In this document: positions 9,928 through 21,770 of the stretch, in pieces
Layout: each line of letters begins with the position of its first letter
Numbering within the stretch: the stretch's first letter is position 1
Source: Leclercia adecarboxylata
Lineage (GTDB): Bacteria; Pseudomonadota; Gammaproteobacteria; Enterobacterales; Enterobacteriaceae
Reading direction: 5' to 3'
DNA: 64,000 nt
Assembly (NCBI RefSeq): GCF_006171285.1
Contig: NZ_CP040889.1
Coordinates: 3,906,001-3,970,000 of the forward strand
Made by a program: the position numbers and the translations under genes
The notes under the pieces: generated by a model
Told to the model about the DNA's origin: nothing
The model's input: the letters and a program-made list of their open reading frames with translations, nothing else
Databases searched by the model: none

Positions 9928-12900
9928 TTATTCAGCCGGCTGTGGGCGCGTGGCTGGCGCAGTGGCCTGATGCGTGGCGCTGTGACCGCCTGCAGAGCCT
10001 TTACCGTCAAACTCAAATGCCGGACGTACCCAGTCGCTGTGACGCGGTGCTTCCGCAACATATTCCGGTGCCGGAGCACGGGTCATTGGGGCAGTGGCGT
10101 GATGCGCTTTAGCGTGAACCTGCGCGGCTGGCGCCGGTTTCACCTCAGGTTCTGGTTTCACTTCTGGCGCTTTTACTTCCGCGACTTCAATGTCTTCAGG
10201 TTCCACTTCAGCAACCTCAACCGGTTCAACATCGATTTCGATTTCAGGTTGAACTTCAGTTTCCACTTCAACTTCCACGACCGGCTGCGGCTCGGCTGCA
10301 ACCTCGGTGGTTTCAGCCGGTTCAGCAGCGGCAGCTTCTTCCACAACCTGTTCTGCGACAACCGCGTCTTCAGGAGTGACGATCTGCGGTTGTTCAGTCA
10401 CAGGCGCAGCAATCACTTCCGGATGTGACGTTTCAACTTCAGCAACCTGCGGCTCAGGGATCGCAACGGCAGCGGCCTCAGTAATCGCCTCAACGGCGGC
10501 TGGCGCAACAGGGGCTACCGTTTCTGCAGCAACGTTCTGCTCTTCAAACTGTGGCTCCTGAGGACGGGCAACCGGATAACGGATCCAGGCTTTACCTGAT
10601 GCCATCTCTGGTGACGCACAGGCAATAGCCAGCGGCATTGGAGACTGCAGCGGATAACGCTCGTCACGATAACGGCGACGACGCTGACCGCTCACGCGCA
10701 GGTGACGCGGGGAGCGACGTGAACGACGCGGCATGCCGGCGTTTTCACGGCCTTCGCCGTTCTCTTCCTGCTCAGGTGCGTTTTCGATAACGGCAGGCAG
10801 GTCAACTTTTGCCAGTTCGGTGCTCTGGGCTGGTTCAGCCTGAGGTGCGACCGCTTCAACCGCTGCCTCTTCAGTCTGAGACTCGAAGCGCACTTTCTGG
10901 TTCAGCTGACGCTGCTTACGGCGTGGCATGACCTGAACGCGTTCTTCCTGCTCAGCATCCTGCACGGTCTCTTCTTCGCGATTCAGCGCTTTGACTTCCT
11001 GCTGGGCCTGGCGCTTGTCATCATTACGACGACGGTTACGCTCACGGCGCGGCTGCTGCTCATCACGCTGTCTGCCTTTATCAGACTCTTCGCTGACCGG
11101 CTGGCGAATTTCACGATCTTCCGCGTTCTGCTGCGGCTTCTCACGGCGGTTGCGACGGTTGTCGTCACGCCCTTCACGGCGCTCACGACCCTCACGGTTG
11201 TCGCGATTATCGCGATTGTCACGACCTTCGTTGCTGTCTGAACGGTTATCGCGGCGCTCGGTGCGGTCTCGACGGTTGTTCTGACGTTTACGACGATCCG
11301 GTGAACGCTCCTGTTTCTCTTCTTTCTTCTCAACCGGCGCCGGGGCTGGCTGCGGCTCTTCGCCTGCAAACATTTTTTTCAGCGCGCTGAAGAAGCGGCT
11401 CAGCAGGCCTGGCTGCTCAGTCGGCTGGCTGGCTTCTGCCGCCGGTTTGGCTGCAGCAGGCTTAGCCGCAACGGTCTCCTGCGCTGGCGCAGGTGGCGCT
11501 TCAGGCATCACGAATGCCGCAAGAGCAGGTTGCTCAGGCAGCTTACGCTCTGAGTACTCTTCCTCAGACGGCAGCGCCATCTCTTCTTCATGCAGCTTCG
11601 GCAGCATGTAGCTCAGGGTGGACGTCTCTTCACCTTTGCGCACGCGCAGCACGGAATAGTGCGGGGTTTGCATCTGGTCGTTAGGGACGATCACGCAGCG
11701 TACGCCGCTCAAACGGGATTCGATTGCGCTTACCGCTGCACGTTTTTCGTTCAGCAGGTAGGAGGCAACCGGCACAGGCACAATGGCGTGAACTTCTTTG
11801 GTGTTCTCTTTCAGCGCTTCTTCTTCGATGAGACGCAGGATAGAGAGCGCCAGCGATTCGTTGTCACGCACGGTACCGGTGCCGCTACAGCGTGGGCAGA
11901 CGTGGTGGCTGGATTCGCCGAGCGACGGGCTCAGACGCTGACGGGACATCTCCAGCAGGCCAAAACGGGAGATATGGCTGATCTGGATACGCGCACGATC
12001 CTGACGCACCGCTTCACGCAGGCGGTTTTCCACCGCGCGTTGGTGACGTACTGGCGTCATGTCGATGAAGTCGATAACGATCAGGCCGCCGAGGTCACGC
12101 AGACGCAGCTGACGCGCAATCTCATCTGCCGCTTCCAGGTTGGTGTTGAACGCCGTCTCTTCGATATCGCCGCCGCGGGTTGCACGTGCGGAGTTGATAT
12201 CGATGGCGGTCAGCGCTTCGGTGCTGTCGATAACGATAGAGCCGCCGGATGGCAGACGGACTTCACGCTGGAAGGCGGATTCAATCTGCGATTCGATCTG
12301 GTAGTGGCTGAACAGCGGGATCTCACCGGTGTACAGTTTGATTTTGCTGGTGAAATCCGGACGACCCAGGGCTGCGATGTGCTGGCGAGCCAGCTCAAGC
12401 ACTTTCGGATTATCAATCAGAATTTCGCCGATGTCCTGACGCAGATAGTCGCGGAAGGCACGTACAATAACGTTACTTTCCTGGTGGATCAGGAACGGAG
12501 CAGGGCGACTTTCAGCGGCTTTCTGGATCGCTTCCCAGTGCTTCAGGCGGAAGCCCAGGTCCCACTGCAGGGCTTCGGCAGATTTGCCAACGCCTGCGGT
12601 ACGGACAATCAGGCCCATGCCGTCCGGCAGCTCAAGGCTTGCCAGCGCTTCTTTCAGCTCGGTACGGTCGTCGCCTTCGATACGGCGAGAGATACCGCCC
12701 GCGCGCGGGTTGTTAGGCATCAGAACGAGGTAGCTGCCTGCCAGGCTGATAAAGGTTGTTAGTGCCGCGCCTTTGTTGCCGCGCTCTTCTTTATCAATCT
12801 GGACAATAACTTCCTGACCTTCACGCAGAACATCTTTGATGTTTGGACGGCCATGGGCGTTATAGTTGGAAGGGAAATACTCGCGAGCGATCTCTTTCAG

Positions 12901-13107
12901 CGGGAGGAAACCATGACGCTCGGCACCGTAATCGACAAATGCGGCTTCAAGGCTGGGTTCAATGCGGGTGATTTTGCCTTTGTAAATGTTCGCTTTTTTC
13001 TGTTCGTGTCCAGGACTTTCGATATCCAGATCGTACAGACGCTGCCCATCCACAAGGGCGACACGCAACTCTTCTTGCTGAGTTGCGTTGATTAACATTC
13101 TTTTCAT
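9928..13107 (-). CDS. rne: Ribonuclease E
   Basis: 1059 residues (E. coli 1061). RNase E is the essential endoribonuclease of mRNA decay and of rRNA/tRNA processing, and it scaffolds the degradosome at the inner membrane. The N-terminal catalytic half contains the S1 domain (about residues 35-120) and the DNase I-like domain with [16 protein letters not shown] and VIDFIDM, carrying the metal-binding aspartates (E. coli D303, D346). The Zn-link CPRCSGTG lies near residue 404. The segment [15 protein letters not shown] is the amphipathic membrane anchor. The C-terminal half is disordered: an arginine-rich RNA-binding part with [10 protein letters not shown] repeats, the [21 protein letters not shown] region, then a very acidic, valine/glutamate-rich stretch and a conserved tail around [22 protein letters not shown]. 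Confidence 0.98.
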   Translation of the reverse strand: MKRMLINATQQEELRVALVDGQRLYDLDIESPGHEQKKANIYKGKITRIEPSLEAAFVDYGAERHGFLPLKEIAREYFPSNYNAHGRPNIKDVLREGQEVIVQIDKEERGNKGAALTTFISLAGSYLVLMPNNPRAGGISRRIEGDDRTELKEALASLELPDGMGLIVRTAGVGKSAEALQWDLGFRLKHWEAIQKAAESRPAPFLIHQESNVIVRAFRDYLRQDIGEILIDNPKVLELARQHIAALGRPDFTSKIKLYTGEIPLFSHYQIESQIESAFQREVRLPSGGSIVIDSTEALTAIDINSARATRGGDIEETAFNTNLEAADEIARQLRLRDLGGLIVIDFIDMTPVRHQRAVENRLREAVRQDRARIQISHISRFGLLEMSRQRLSPSLGESSHHVCPRCSGTGTVRDNESLALSILRLIEEEALKENTKEVHAIVPVPVASYLLNEKRAAVSAIESRLSGVRCVIVPNDQMQTPHYSVLRVRKGEETSTLSYMLPKLHEEEMALPSEEEYSERKLPEQPALAAFVMPEAPPAPAQETVAAKPAAAKPAAEASQPTEQPGLLSRFFSALKKMFAGEEPQPAPAPVEKKEEKQERSPDRRKRQNNRRDRTERRDNRSDSNEGRDNRDNRDNREGRERREGRDDNRRNRREKPQQNAEDREIRQPVSEESDKGRQRDEQQPRRERNRRRNDDKRQAQQEVKALNREEETVQDAEQEERVQVMPRRKQRQLNQKVRFESQTEEAAVEAVAPQAEPAQSTELAKVDLPAVIENAPEQEENGEGRENAGMPRRSRRSPRHLRVSGQRRRRYRDERYPLQSPMPLAIACASPEMASGKAWIRYPVARPQEPQFEEQNVAAETVAPVAPAAVEAITEAAAVAIPEPQVAEVETSHPEVIAAPVTEQPQIVTPEDAVVAEQVVEEAAAAEPAETTEVAAEPQPVVEVEVETEVQPEIEIDVEPVEVAEVEPEDIEVAEVKAPEVKPEPEVKPAPAAQVHAKAHHATAPMTRAPAPEYVAEAPRHSDWVRPAFEFDGKGSAGGHSATHQATAPATRPQPAE

Positions 13108-13480
13108 CGTAACTTACTCATTATTCTTACATTGACGACTAAGCTGCGGGCAAGGTGACGCTTTCCGGGGTATGAACCGATGGCCTCGTGTCTATTCACG
13201 TCGCCAACCTCACGGTTGTCGCTCGCTTAAGAGGCGCAAAGTGTCGGTTGCCTGTATTTCATACGGAAATACAGCGCGATTATCAGGGGAATAGCCTGGG
13301 TAAAACTCTCCAGAGAAGATTCCATTTACCGGTAAGTACTGCAACCCGCAGCCCGCTAACTGTCTGAAAGATCAATACGTCTTACGCCATTGCTGCGTGG
13401 ATGATCGGTCAGACAAAATTGGTCATTCCGTCGATATCCTTACAAAACCCGGATTTAACGCGGAAAACAGCAGCATTATT
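13108..13480 (-). promoter_or_regulatory. rne 5' leader (autoregulatory UTR)
   Basis: The gap between rne and rluC is 571 bases and has no convincing gene. In E. coli the rne mRNA carries a 5' leader of about 360 bases whose hairpins bind RNase E and set feedback control (the rne5 element). The part next to rne here is of matching length and contains paired segments around 13195-13235 (for example CCAACC near GGTTG). The upstream boundary is a guess. The remaining part to 13678 should hold the divergent rne and rluC promoters; I could not fix them. Confidence 0.55.
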
Positions 13481-13678
13481 CCATTGCTAACCGGGTTATA
13501 GCAAGATGACTTTTACCAATTATCACCCGGTTACTCACAGTTTTTTCACTTCTCTGACGTGATTGGTTTAATAACCATCAAATCGATTGCGTGAATGAAA
13601 CACCGTCCGGGTAAAGGTAAATATAAGCACAGAAAAATGAGTGGCGCTATTGGCTGCCGATAATTAGAATCGCCCCCC

Positions 13679-14626
13679 ATGAAAACAGAGACTCCAGCCG
13701 TAAAAATGGTTGCCATTACCGATGATGAAGCGGGGCAACGCATCGACAACTTTTTGCGCACCCAATTGAAGGGCGTGCCGAAGAGTATGATTTATCGCAT
13801 CCTGCGTAAGGGTGAAGTGCGTGTGAATAAGAAGCGCATCAAACCTGAATACAAACTTGAAGCAGGTGATGAAGTCCGCATTCCACCCGTTCGCGTCGCC
13901 GAGCGGGAAGAAGAGGCGGTATCGCCGCATCTGAATAAAGTTGCTGCGCTTGCGGATGTGATTTTATATGAAGACGATCATATCCTGGTGCTCAACAAAC
14001 CGTCCGGTACCGCAGTACACGGCGGCAGCGGACTGAGCTTCGGCGTCATTGAAGGCCTGCGCGCGCTGCGTCCGGAAGCCCGCTTCCTTGAGCTGGTTCA
14101 TCGCCTTGACCGCGACACCTCTGGCGTACTGCTGGTGGCGAAAAAGCGTTCGGCGCTGCGTTCGCTGCATGAACAGCTGCGTGAGAAAGGGATGCAGAAG
14201 GATTACCTCGCGCTGGTGCGCGGCCAGTGGCAATCCCATGTCAAAGTAGTGCAGGCACCGCTGCTGAAAAACATTCTGCAGAGCGGCGAGCGAATTGTCC
14301 GCGTGAGCCAGGAAGGCAAGCCGTCAGAAACACGCTTCAAAGTTGAAGAGCGTTATGAATTCGCCACCCTGGTACGCTGCAGTCCGGTCACCGGTCGTAC
14401 CCATCAGATCCGTGTTCATACTCTGCATGCGGGACATCCTATCGCTTTCGACGATCGCTATGGCGACCGGGAATTTGATAAGCAGCTGGCCGGTACGGGG
14501 TTATCTCGCCTGTTCCTGCATGCCGCCGCGCTGAAGTTTACCCATCCGGGTACCGGCGAGGTAATACGTATCGAAGCCCCGATGGACGAGCAGCTGAAAC
14601 GCTGTCTTAAAGTTCTGCGTGGTTGA
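13679..14626 (+). CDS. rluC: 23S rRNA pseudouridine 955/2504/2580 synthase RluC
   Basis: 315 residues (E. coli 319). RluC isomerises three uridines to pseudouridine in 23S rRNA near the peptidyl-transferase centre. An N-terminal S4 RNA-binding domain covers about residues 20-75 (QRIDNFLRTQL, then IYRILRKGEVRVN). The RluA-type catalytic domain follows, with motif HRLDRDTSG at residues 141-149, in which D144 is the nucleophile. Further motifs are ILVLNKPSG and GRTHQIRVH. A short deletion relative to E. coli occurs near QLAGTGLSRLF. rluC is transcribed away from rne, as in E. coli, so an RNA modification gene sits beside an RNA decay gene. Confidence 0.97.
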   Translation: MKTETPAVKMVAITDDEAGQRIDNFLRTQLKGVPKSMIYRILRKGEVRVNKKRIKPEYKLEAGDEVRIPPVRVAEREEEAVSPHLNKVAALADVILYEDDHILVLNKPSGTAVHGGSGLSFGVIEGLRALRPEARFLELVHRLDRDTSGVLLVAKKRSALRSLHEQLREKGMQKDYLALVRGQWQSHVKVVQAPLLKNILQSGERIVRVSQEGKPSETRFKVEERYEFATLVRCSPVTGRTHQIRVHTLHAGHPIAFDDRYGDREFDKQLAGTGLSRLFLHAAALKFTHPGTGEVIRIEAPMDEQLKRCLKVLRG

Positions 14627-14628
14627 TT

Positions 14629-14696
14629 GCCCGGCGGCGCTGCGCTTGCACGGGCCTACGGTTTTGTAGGCCGGGTAAGCGCAGCGCCACCCGGCG
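14629..14696. repeat. REP/BIME element between rluC and maf
   Basis: Two GC-rich REP-like units face each other: GCCCGGCGGCGCTGCGCTTG on the left and the inverted AAGCGCAGCGCCACCCGGC on the right, around a CCTACGGTTTTGTAGG hairpin. It lies between the convergent rluC and maf stops. The left unit recurs at 27841-27871 and a related unit at 54641-54672. Confidence 0.85.
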
Positions 14697-14700
14697 TAAA

Positions 14701-15285
14701 TTACGCCATCAACGGGTTGCTGTGCTCGCGACGCAGCATCTGACACAGCGCAATCAGCGGTAATCCCACCAACGTGTTCGGGTCACGCCCGTCCAGCCTG
14801 TCGAATAACGCAATCCCCAGTCCTTCGCTCTTAAAGCTGCCCGCGCAGTTTAACGGACGCTCTTTGCGGACGTAATCTTCAATCTCCTGTTCACTAAGAT
14901 GGCGGAAATGAACATCAAAGGGCTCGCATTCCGTCTGCAGATGGCCCGTAGCGCTGTTATAGAGGGCGAGGCCAGTATAGAAGGTCACAATAGTGCCGCG
15001 TGCTTTCAGCAGCTGCTGGCGCGCATTCTCTTCGGTGTGCGGTTTTCCGGTGATAATCCCATCAAGGACGCAAACCTGATCGGAACCTATAATAAGATGG
15101 TCAGGAAATCGTGCTGCCAGGCTTTTCGCTTTTTCCTGCGCCAGACGTACCACCAGATGCCGTGGCGATTCACCGGGTTGTGGGCTTTCATCCACGTCCG
15201 GCGCGGCGCATTCAAAGGGTACGCCAAGTTTTTCCAGCAGCATGCGGCGGTAGGGCGAAGTCGAGGCGAGGATCAGATTTGGCAT
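14701..15285 (-). CDS. yceF: Maf-type 7-methyl-GTP pyrophosphatase YceF
   Basis: 194 residues, the E. coli length. YceF is a Maf-family nucleotide pyrophosphatase that hydrolyses m7GTP to m7GMP and is thought to clean the nucleotide pool. Family motifs are visible: [18 protein letters not shown] at the N-terminus (the SxSPxR box), the [12 protein letters not shown] segment with the catalytic aspartate, [13 protein letters not shown], and [20 protein letters not shown] near residue 150. The gene is convergent with rluC and divergent from yceD. The start is the ATG at 15283-15285. Confidence 0.95.
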   Translation of the reverse strand: MPNLILASTSPYRRMLLEKLGVPFECAAPDVDESPQPGESPRHLVVRLAQEKAKSLAARFPDHLIIGSDQVCVLDGIITGKPHTEENARQQLLKARGTIVTFYTGLALYNSATGHLQTECEPFDVHFRHLSEQEIEDYVRKERPLNCAGSFKSEGLGIALFDRLDGRDPNTLVGLPLIALCQMLRREHSNPLMA

Positions 15286-15306
15286 ATTTTTTTCACCAGA
15301 TATAGC
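15279..15306 (+). promoter_or_regulatory. Possible promoter of the SraB-like RNA
   Basis: TTGGCA (15279-15284), a 16-base spacer and TATAGC (15301-15306) make a moderate sigma-70 match reading toward yceD. It overlaps the maf start codon region. It would start transcription near 15313. This rests on sequence matching only. Confidence 0.35.
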
Positions 15307-15312
15307 GTATCG

Positions 15313-15388
15313 ATGCCAGCCATTTTAAACTACGGGCCGCAATGTGTGCGAATAATTGGCAAAAGGCAGCCTGAGGTTGCCTTTTTCT

Positions 15389-15390
<2 letters not shown>
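15313..15390 (+). ncRNA. sraB: SraB-like small RNA candidate
   Basis: E. coli has a stationary-phase sRNA, SraB (Pke20), in the gap between yceF and yceD. Here a hairpin with strong terminator form, AAAAGGCAGCC-TGA-GGTTGCCTTTTT (about 15361-15386) followed by CTTT, lies in that gap on the plus strand although no plus-strand gene precedes it. With the promoter candidate at 15279-15306 this predicts an RNA of about 75 bases. I recall E. coli SraB as longer, about 150-170 bases, so the 5' end is uncertain. Function is unknown. Confidence 0.5.
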
Positions 15391-15948
<558 letters not shown>

Positions 15949-15952
15949 TTAA

Positions 15953-16135
<183 letters not shown>

Positions 16136-16138
<3 letters not shown>

Positions 16139-16189
16139 TCACGCGTTTGCGTGATTAGGCTTAGTGAGGGTTTCCCCGTGCAAACGGGG
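16136..16189 (+). other. Twin hairpins in the rpmF-plsX gap
   Basis: The first hairpin pairs TAATCACGC (16136-16144, including the rpmF stop codon) with GCGTGATTA (16149-16157) around GTTT. The second, CCCCGT-GCAA-ACGGGG (16174-16189), has a GNRA-type tetraloop. Neither is followed by a T run, so they are more likely mRNA-processing or stability structures than terminators. They lie directly upstream of the TTG start of plsX. Confidence 0.6.
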
Positions 16190-16217
16190 ATATACCGAAC
16201 CAGGCTGCGACGATACC

Positions 16218-17252
16218 TTGACACGTCTAACCCTGGCGTTAGATGTCATGGGGGGAGATTTTGGCCCTTCCGTGACAGTGCCTGCAGCATTGCAGGCACT
16301 GAACTCTAATTCGCAACTCACTCTCCTTTTAGTCGGCAATCCCGACGCTATCACGCCATTACTCGCAAAAGCTGACTTCGAACAACGTTCGCGTCTGCAG
16401 ATCATTCCTGCGCAGTCAGTTATTGCCAGTGATGTCCGTGCCTCACAGGCGATCCGCAGCAGTCGCGGAAGCTCGATGCGCATTGCGCTGGAGCTGGTAA
16501 AAGAAGGACGCGCGCAGGCGTGCGTCAGCGCCGGAAATACCGGCGCGCTGATGGGGCTGGCAAAATTACTGCTCAAACCGATTGATGGTATTGAGCGCCC
16601 GGCGCTGGTGACGGTTCTGCCGCATCAGCAAAAGGGCAAAACGGTGGTGCTGGATTTAGGCGCTAACGTCGACTGCGACAGTGTTATGCTCGCGCAGTTT
16701 GCCGTTATGGGCTCGGTGCTGGCAGAAGAGGTCGTCGGGATTTCGCATCCCCGCGTTGCCTTGCTGAATATTGGCGAGGAAGAGACTAAAGGTCTCGACA
16801 GCATCCGTGAGGCGTCCGAGAGGCTAAAAAATGAGCCATCCATAAACTATATTGGATATCTCGAAGCCAACGAATTATTGACCGGAAAAACGGATGTCCT
16901 GGTGTGTGACGGGTTTACAGGAAACGTTACATTAAAAACCATGGAAGGGGTGGTGAGAATGTTTCTTTCTCTGCTTAAATCGCAGGGAGAGGGTAAAAAA
17001 CGGTCATGGTGGCTGATTATATTGAAGCGTTGGTTACAAAAGAGCCTGGCGCGGCGATTCAGTCACCTCAACCCCGACCAGTATAATGGCGCCTGTCTGT
17101 TAGGATTGCGCGGCATTGTGATTAAGAGTCACGGTGCGGCCAATCAGCGAGCCTTTACCGTCGCGATTGAACAGGCAGTGCAGGCGGTGCAGCGACAAGT
17201 CCCACAGCGGATTGCCGCTCGCCTGGGATCTGTATTAGCAAAAAGTGACTGA
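16218..17252 (+). CDS. plsX: Phosphate acyltransferase PlsX
   Basis: PlsX converts acyl-ACP and phosphate to acyl-phosphate, an entry to phosphatidic acid synthesis. I choose the TTG at 16218, giving the N-terminus (M)[16 protein letters not shown] shared with E. coli PlsX and 344 residues. An ATG at 16164 is in frame but would add 18 residues encoded by the hairpin region. Conserved parts are [28 protein letters not shown] and [16 protein letters not shown]. The C-terminus ends about 12 residues earlier than in E. coli. The gene is six bases from fabH and belongs to the same operon. Confidence 0.95.
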   Translation: MTRLTLALDVMGGDFGPSVTVPAALQALNSNSQLTLLLVGNPDAITPLLAKADFEQRSRLQIIPAQSVIASDVRASQAIRSSRGSSMRIALELVKEGRAQACVSAGNTGALMGLAKLLLKPIDGIERPALVTVLPHQQKGKTVVLDLGANVDCDSVMLAQFAVMGSVLAEEVVGISHPRVALLNIGEEETKGLDSIREASERLKNEPSINYIGYLEANELLTGKTDVLVCDGFTGNVTLKTMEGVVRMFLSLLKSQGEGKKRSWWLIILKRWLQKSLARRFSHLNPDQYNGACLLGLRGIVIKSHGAANQRAFTVAIEQAVQAVQRQVPQRIAARLGSVLAKSD

Positions 17253-17258
17253 GCGTAC

Positions 17259-18212
17259 ATGTATACGAAGATTTTAGGTACCGGCAGCTATCTGCCAAAG
17301 CAAGTGCGAACCAACGCCGATCTGGAAAAAATGGTCGATACCTCTGACGAGTGGATCGTCACACGTACAGGTATCCGCGAACGTCGTATTGCCGCGCCAG
17401 ATGAAACAGTTTCCACCATGGGCTATGAAGCCGCCCAGCGCGCGCTGGAGATGGCGGGTGTCGATAAAGATGACATCGGCCTGATTATCGTTGCGACCAC
17501 CTCAGCCACGCATGCTTTCCCAAGCGCCGCGTGCCAGGTTCAGAACATGCTGGGGATCAAAGGCTGCCCGGCGTTTGACGTTGCCGCTGCGTGCGCAGGC
17601 TTTACCTATGCGCTGAGCATTGCCGATCAATACGTGAAATCCGGTGCCGTGAAGCATGCGCTGGTTATCGGTGCTGACGTGCTGGCTCGCACCTGCGATC
17701 CAAACGATCGCGGGACGATCATTATTTTTGGTGATGGCGCGGGTGCGGTCCTGTTAGGACAATCTGAAGAGCCGGGCATCATCTCCACGCATCTCCACGC
17801 GGACGGCCGCTACGGTGAGCTGTTAACGCTGCCAAACGCGGATCGTGTTAACCCGGACAGCTCTATTTACCTGACCATGGCCGGTAACGAAGTCTTTAAA
17901 GTGGCCGTGACCGAGCTCGCGCACATCGTTGACGAGACGCTGGAAGCCAATAATCTGGAGCGCTCCGCTCTCGACTGGCTGGTGCCGCACCAGGCTAACC
18001 TGCGTATTATCAGCGCCACAGCTAAAAAGCTCGGCATGTCTATGGATAACGTTGTGGTGACGCTCGATCGTCATGGCAATACGTCTGCAGCATCAGTACC
18101 GTGCGCGTTTGACGAAGCGGTGCGCGATGGACGAATTCAACGAGGCCAACTGGTCTTGCTCGAAGCCTTCGGTGGCGGTTTCACCTGGGGCTCTGCGCTG
18201 GTTCGTTTCTAG
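17259..18212 (+). CDS. fabH: 3-oxoacyl-ACP synthase III
   Basis: 317 residues, as in E. coli. FabH starts each round of type II fatty-acid synthesis by condensing acetyl-CoA with malonyl-ACP. The catalytic triad is present: C112 in [11 protein letters not shown], the histidine in [11 protein letters not shown] and the asparagine in [12 protein letters not shown]. The N-terminus [13 protein letters not shown] and the C-terminus [18 protein letters not shown] are those of the family. It follows plsX by six bases and precedes fabD by 14, so the genes are probably co-transcribed. Confidence 0.98.
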   Translation: MYTKILGTGSYLPKQVRTNADLEKMVDTSDEWIVTRTGIRERRIAAPDETVSTMGYEAAQRALEMAGVDKDDIGLIIVATTSATHAFPSAACQVQNMLGIKGCPAFDVAAACAGFTYALSIADQYVKSGAVKHALVIGADVLARTCDPNDRGTIIIFGDGAGAVLLGQSEEPGIISTHLHADGRYGELLTLPNADRVNPDSSIYLTMAGNEVFKVAVTELAHIVDETLEANNLERSALDWLVPHQANLRIISATAKKLGMSMDNVVVTLDRHGNTSAASVPCAFDEAVRDGRIQRGQLVLLEAFGGGFTWGSALVRF

Positions 18213-18226
18213 AAAAAGGATAAAAA

Positions 18227-19156
18227 ATGACGCAATTTGCTTTTGTATTCCCGGGTCAGGGTTCTCAGGCCGTTGGAATGTTGTCTGTATTAGCGGAACA
18301 GTATCCGGTTATCGAAGAGACTTTTCGTGAAGCTTCTGATGCGCTGGGCTACGATCTGTGGGTGCTGACCCAGCAAGGGCCAGCCGAAGAGCTGAATAAA
18401 ACCTGGCAGACGCAGCCAGCACTGCTGACCGCATCGGTCGCACTGTGGCGCGTATGGCAGCAGCAGGGTGGTAAAACCCCAGCGCTGTTGGCCGGTCACA
18501 GCCTGGGTGAATACTCAGCGCTGGTTTGCGCGGGCGTGATTGCGTTTGCTGATGCTGTGCGCCTGGTTGAGCTGCGCGGCAAATTCATGCAGGAAGCGGT
18601 GCCGGAAGGTACTGGCGGTATGTCAGCGATTATTGGTCTGGATGATGCTGCCATTGCGAAAGCGTGCGAAGAGTCCGCAGAAGGCCAGGTCGTTTCGCCG
18701 GTAAACTTCAACTCGCCGGGCCAGGTGGTTATCGCCGGCCATAAAGAAGCGGTTGAGCGTGCAGGCGCAGCCTGTAAAGCCGCTGGCGCGAAACGTGCGC
18801 TGCCGCTGCCGGTGAGCGTTCCGTCCCACTGCGCGCTGATGAAGCCTGCTGCGGATAAACTGGCTGTTGAGCTGGAAAAAATCACCTTCAGCGCACCGGC
18901 TATTCCGGTGGTGAATAACGTTGATGTGAAATGTGAAACCGCACCAGAGGCCATCCGCCATGCGCTGGTTCGCCAGCTGTACAGCCCGGTTCAGTGGACG
19001 AAGACCGTTGAATTCATGGCAGCACAGGGCGTTGAGCACCTGTATGAAGTGGGCCCGGGTAAAGTCCTCACCGGTCTGACCAAACGTATTGTTGATACCC
19101 TGACCGCATCGGCGATTAACGAGCCTGAAGCACTGTCAGCGGCACTTGCGCAGTAA
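18227..19156 (+). CDS. fabD: Malonyl-CoA:ACP transacylase
   Basis: 309 residues. FabD moves the malonyl group from CoA to acyl carrier protein and supplies the extender unit for all elongation rounds. The active-site serine is S92 in GHSLGEYS, and the histidine partner lies in VSVPSHCALM near residue 200. The N-terminal FPGQGSQAVGM forms the oxyanion region. A run AAAAAGGATAAAAA precedes the ATG. It lies between fabH and fabG in the usual order. Confidence 0.98.
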   Translation: MTQFAFVFPGQGSQAVGMLSVLAEQYPVIEETFREASDALGYDLWVLTQQGPAEELNKTWQTQPALLTASVALWRVWQQQGGKTPALLAGHSLGEYSALVCAGVIAFADAVRLVELRGKFMQEAVPEGTGGMSAIIGLDDAAIAKACEESAEGQVVSPVNFNSPGQVVIAGHKEAVERAGAACKAAGAKRALPLPVSVPSHCALMKPAADKLAVELEKITFSAPAIPVVNNVDVKCETAPEAIRHALVRQLYSPVQWTKTVEFMAAQGVEHLYEVGPGKVLTGLTKRIVDTLTASAINEPEALSAALAQ

Positions 19157-19169
19157 GAAGAGGAATATC

Positions 19170-19904
19170 ATGAGCTTTGAAGGAAAAATCGCACTGGTCA
19201 CTGGCGCAAGTCGTGGTATTGGCCGTGCCATCGCTGAAACCCTCGTCGCGCGCGGCGCGACAGTGATCGGTACCGCGACCAGCGAAAACGGTGCGCAGGC
19301 CATCAGTGAATACCTGGGTGCGAACGGTAAAGGTCTGATGTTGAATGTGACCGATCCTGCATCTATCGAATCTGTTCTGGGAAATATTCGCGCAGAATTT
19401 GGCGAAGTGGATATTCTGGTCAATAATGCCGGAATCACTCGTGACAACTTACTGATGCGAATGAAAGATGATGAGTGGAACGATATTATCGAAACCAATT
19501 TGTCATCTGTGTTCCGTCTGTCAAAAGCGGTAATGCGAGCTATGATGAAGAAGCGTCATGGACGTATTATCACTGTCGGTTCTGTGGTTGGTACCATGGG
19601 AAATGCTGGTCAGGCAAACTACGCTGCGGCGAAAGCAGGCCTGATCGGTTTCAGTAAGTCGCTGGCACGTGAAGTTGCGTCCCGCGGAATTACTGTAAAC
19701 GTTGTTGCTCCGGGCTTTATTGAAACGGACATGACGCGTGCGCTGACCGATGAGCAGCGTGCGGGTACGCTGGCGGCAGTTCCAGCGGGTCGTTTAGGCG
19801 ACCCTAAAGAAATCGCCAGCGCGGTTGCATTTTTAGCCTCTGACGAAGCGAGTTACATCACTGGTGAGACTCTCCACGTCAATGGCGGGATGTATATGGT
19901 TTAA
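19170..19904 (+). CDS. fabG: 3-oxoacyl-ACP reductase
   Basis: FabG is the NADPH-dependent short-chain dehydrogenase that reduces beta-ketoacyl-ACP, the first reduction of each elongation cycle. With the ATG at 19170, preceded by AAGAGGAA, it has 244 residues, the E. coli length; an earlier in-frame codon at 19146 overlaps fabD and is rejected. Motifs are the dinucleotide-binding TGASRGIGRA, the NNAG of the central strand, the catalytic serine in GSVVG and the YAAAKAG motif with the active tyrosine and lysine. The C-terminus ends HVNGGMYMV. Confidence 0.98.
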   Translation: MSFEGKIALVTGASRGIGRAIAETLVARGATVIGTATSENGAQAISEYLGANGKGLMLNVTDPASIESVLGNIRAEFGEVDILVNNAGITRDNLLMRMKDDEWNDIIETNLSSVFRLSKAVMRAMMKKRHGRIITVGSVVGTMGNAGQANYAAAKAGLIGFSKSLAREVASRGITVNVVAPGFIETDMTRALTDEQRAGTLAAVPAGRLGDPKEIASAVAFLASDEASYITGETLHVNGGMYMV

Positions 19905-19966
19905 CCACGATAGAAAATATTTGCGTTATGAGGGGGAATGGCCTCAAAATAACGTAAAATCGTGGT
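19904..19966 (+). other. Long interrupted hairpin between fabG and acpP
   Basis: ACCACGAT (19904-19911) pairs with ATCGTGGT (19959-19966), and inside it TGCGTTAT (19922-19929) pairs with ATAACGTA (19949-19956) with one G-T pair. A GAGG/CCTC step closes the tip. There is no T run, so it is not a simple terminator. It overlaps the fabG stop and may separate or stabilise the fabG and acpP transcripts. Confidence 0.5.
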
Positions 19967-19982
19967 AAGACCTGCCGGGATT

Positions 19983-20011
19983 TAGTTGCAAATTTTTCAA
20001 CATTTTATACA
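19983..20011 (+). promoter_or_regulatory. acpP promoter candidate
   Basis: This A+T-rich stretch carries a -10-like TATACA at 20006-20011 with TAGTTG 17 bases upstream. acpP is known to have its own strong promoter in E. coli, and the sequence here is nearly the same as E. coli as I remember it. The leader contains a TCGC-GAAA-GCGA hairpin (20024-20035). The exact -35 is uncertain. Confidence 0.55.
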
Positions 20012-20058
20012 CTACGAAAACCATCGCGAAAGCGAGTTTTGATAGGAAATTTAAGAGT

Positions 20059-20295
20059 ATGAGCACTATCGAAGAACGCGTTAAGAAAATTATCGGCGAA
20101 CAGCTGGGCGTTAAGCAGGAAGAAGTGACCAACAATGCTTCTTTCGTTGAAGACCTGGGCGCAGATTCTCTTGACACCGTTGAGCTGGTAATGGCTCTGG
20201 AAGAAGAGTTTGATACTGAGATTCCGGACGAAGAAGCTGAGAAAATCACCACCGTTCAGGCTGCCATTGATTACATCAACGGTCACCAGGCGTAA
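20059..20295 (+). CDS. acpP: Acyl carrier protein
   Basis: 78 residues, apparently identical to E. coli ACP. ACP carries growing acyl chains on a phosphopantetheine arm attached to S37 (counting Met) in the GADSLDT motif. It is very acidic, a four-helix bundle, and a partner of all Fab enzymes, of PlsX and of lipid A and lipoate synthesis. AAGAGT precedes the ATG. A hairpin with a T run follows at 20308, which probably limits read-through into fabF, as ACP is made in great excess over FabF. Confidence 0.99.
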
Positions 20296-20299
20296 GTGA

Positions 20300-21628
<1,329 letters not shown>

Positions 21629-21671
21629 GGCTAATCGCCGGGGCGATAGTCTTGCTTCCCGGCACACTGAT

Positions 21672-21701
21672 AAAAAAGGTCCGCTTGTCGGGCCTTTTTT
21701 A
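21672..21701 (+). terminator. Rho-independent terminator after fabF
   Basis: GGTCCG (21678-21683) pairs with CGGGCC (21689-21694), including one G-T pair, flanked by six As and six Ts. It closes the fab cluster before pabC. Confidence 0.85.
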
Positions 21702-21770
21702 TTCGGTTTTCTTCCCTTGTCCCGGGCTCACCTTCCTGCCAGACTATTTGACCATCTTAAAGGAGCCATC

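Noticed and set aside
11590..12762. Open frame of 390 codons opposite rne
   Set aside because: Antisense shadow of the conserved catalytic half of RNase E; no ribosome binding site or motif.
13546..13761. 71-codon minus-strand frame across the rluC start
   Set aside because: It runs opposite the conserved rluC N-terminus and has no homologue that I recognise; taken as chance.
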